Shown piece after piece: positions 31,374-32,215 of a DNA stretch of 32,215 nt. The translations under genes and the position numbers were made by a program. Source of the stretch: Micromonosporaceae bacterium (GTDB lineage Bacteria > Actinomycetota > Actinomycetes > Mycobacteriales > Micromonosporaceae); assembly GCA_020027875.1 (NCBI GenBank), contig JAHRHA010000063.1, positions 1-32,215 of the forward strand, given 5' to 3'. The notes below the pieces were generated by a model, which saw only the letters and a list, made by a program, of their open reading frames with translations, ran no database searches and was not told where the DNA came from. Numbering within the stretch: position 1 is the first letter of the stretch; each line of letters begins with the position of its first letter.

Positions 31374-31534
31374 CTGGTCAAGCCGGCCCGCGGGCCGACC
31401 TCACGAGCGCCGCACGATGCCGCGCCTTCACAGAGTAACGCCGCCGACCGACAAAATCATTCCGGTATCGCGTCACCCGGGCACGGGTGTCGTGCACGGC
31501 AGCCCGTTGATCGCACAGCTCTCCACGCCGCTGA

Positions 31535-32011
31535 CTACTGCATACCCTTGCCGCGGCGACCCATGGCCCGGCTGATCTCCCGGTCCGCGTCGCGTTTGGC
31601 GAGATCCTGACGTTTGTCGTAGGACCGCTTCCCCCTGGCCAGGCCGATCTCCACCTTCGCCCAACCATCGGCGAAATAGAGGGCCAGCGGAACGAGGGTC
31701 AGCCCGCTCTCCCGAGTCTTCCCGATCAGCCGGTTGATCTCCAGGCGGTTGAGCAACAGCTTTCGGGTGCGCCGCGGCTCGTGGTTGGTCCAGGTGCCAT
31801 GCGCGTACTCGGGGATATGCAATCCGTGCAGGTATATCTCGCCGTCCTTCTCCTGCGCGAAGGCGTCCACAAGGGAGGCCCGGCCGGCCCGCAGCGACTT
31901 CACCTCGGTGCCCAGCAAGGCCAGGCCCGCCTCGACAGTGTCGAGGATGGCGTAGTCGTGGCGCGCCTTCCGGTTGGAGGCAACCACCTTGCGTCCCTTT
32001 TCCCGCGGCAC
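31535..32011 (-). CDS. smpB: SsrA-binding protein SmpB
   Basis: 158 aa, full length. Binds the tRNA-like part of tmRNA and brings it to stalled ribosomes. Family segments: [71 protein letters not shown], and a basic tail ([19 protein letters not shown]). The GTG at 32011 is chosen because AGGAGG (complement of 32020-32025) is 8 nt upstream. The GTG at 32020 lies within that SD. ssrA follows about 160 bp downstream. Confidence 0.96.
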   Translation of the reverse strand: MPREKGRKVVASNRKARHDYAILDTVEAGLALLGTEVKSLRAGRASLVDAFAQEKDGEIYLHGLHIPEYAHGTWTNHEPRRTRKLLLNRLEINRLIGKTRESGLTLVPLALYFADGWAKVEIGLARGKRSYDKRQDLAKRDADREISRAMGRRGKGMQ

Positions 32012-32081
32012 GGTACCCACCTCCTCGAAACCTGCCGGGCGGCCATGCTACCCGATCCGCGCCCTCGCCCGGTGGCGTAGG

Positions 32082-32215
32082 TCAGCAGAGGCAGGCGGGG
32101 AGCCAAGGCACCGGGTCGACCGGGTTGCCGTCGAGCCGCACCTCGAAGTGCAGATGGTTGCCGGTGGAGGCGCCCGTCGTCCCCACCCGACCGATGACCT
32201 GGCCCTGACGGACCT
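32082..32215 (-). CDS. M23 family metallopeptidase, C-terminal fragment cut by window edge
   Basis: The last 43 codons are visible and end at a TGA (complement of 32082-32084). They read [14 protein letters not shown], then [14 protein letters not shown] and [15 protein letters not shown] carries the C-terminal zinc-site and catalytic histidines of lysostaphin/NlpD-type peptidases that cut or regulate cutting of peptidoglycan. It lies 70 bp upstream of smpB on the same strand, an order often seen downstream of ftsEX in actinobacteria. The rest is outside the window. Confidence 0.9.
   Translation of the reverse strand, partial: VRQGQVIGRVGTTGASTGNHLHFEVRLDGNPVDPVPWLPACLC

Noticed and set aside
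1..32215. CRISPR arrays, insertion sequences and complete prophage genes
   Set aside because: No regularly spaced direct repeats, transposase frames or phage structural genes were seen.

Overview
The window is GC-rich DNA with frequent GTG starts, heavy 4-bp gene overlaps and several leaderless-looking promoters. This points to an actinobacterium. The gene set fits Micromonosporaceae, but the family assignment is inference. The core, about 2.67 to 22.2 kb, is a nearly complete oxygen-dependent (late cobalt insertion) corrin ring pathway with its cobalt supply genes.

Layout. (1) 1-1957: start of a 4-hydroxy-2-oxovalerate aldolase gene, a 5'-truncated acetaldehyde dehydrogenase gene, and an unusual two-lobed ThiF/E1-like protein. 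(2) 1958-2669: about 700 bp without a convincing gene. (3) 2670-6851: cobK (+), convergent with cobG-cobH-cobIJ (-). (4) 6915-10742: a cobalamin riboswitch and cobN (+). (5) 10784-17206: chlID-type chelatase, cobO, a cobB-cobA fusion and cobQ, a tightly overlapped minus-strand operon behind a second riboswitch. (6) 17495-20240: cobL-cobM-cobF (+), ending at a strong hairpin. (7) 20279-22190: a promoter, a third riboswitch, cbtB, cbtA and a FhuF-like iron-sulfur protein. (8) 22282-25983: a Ser/Thr kinase (-) and a 783-aa protein (+) with a C-terminal PD-(D/E)XK nuclease motif that looks truncated at its N-terminus. (9) 26323-32215: housekeeping genes: tRNA-Ala, yqgE, a VOC protein, an MTA phosphorylase, a two-component system, a hemerythrin-like protein, ssrA (tmRNA), smpB and the end of an M23 peptidase gene.

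How the genes work together. The CobA domain makes precorrin-2. CobI, G, J, M, F, K, L and H carry it to hydrogenobyrinate, and CobB amidates it. CobN with the ChlI-ChlD fusion protein inserts cobalt (inferred replacement of CobS/CobT). CobO adenosylates and CobQ makes cobyric acid. CbtAB imports cobalt. No cob(II)yrinate reductase (CobR) is present, and the FhuF-like protein next to CbtAB is a candidate. The nucleotide-loop genes (cobC/D, cobP, cobV, cobT) are not in the window. The three riboswitches control chelation, late steps and cobalt import. The methyltransferase operons cobGHIJ and cobLMF appear to start from leaderless transcripts with no riboswitch.

The most unusual items are the ThiF-like protein beside the broken dehydrogenase gene, the large nuclease-tailed protein, the CobB-CobA fusion and the FhuF-like gene that lacks a clear start codon.
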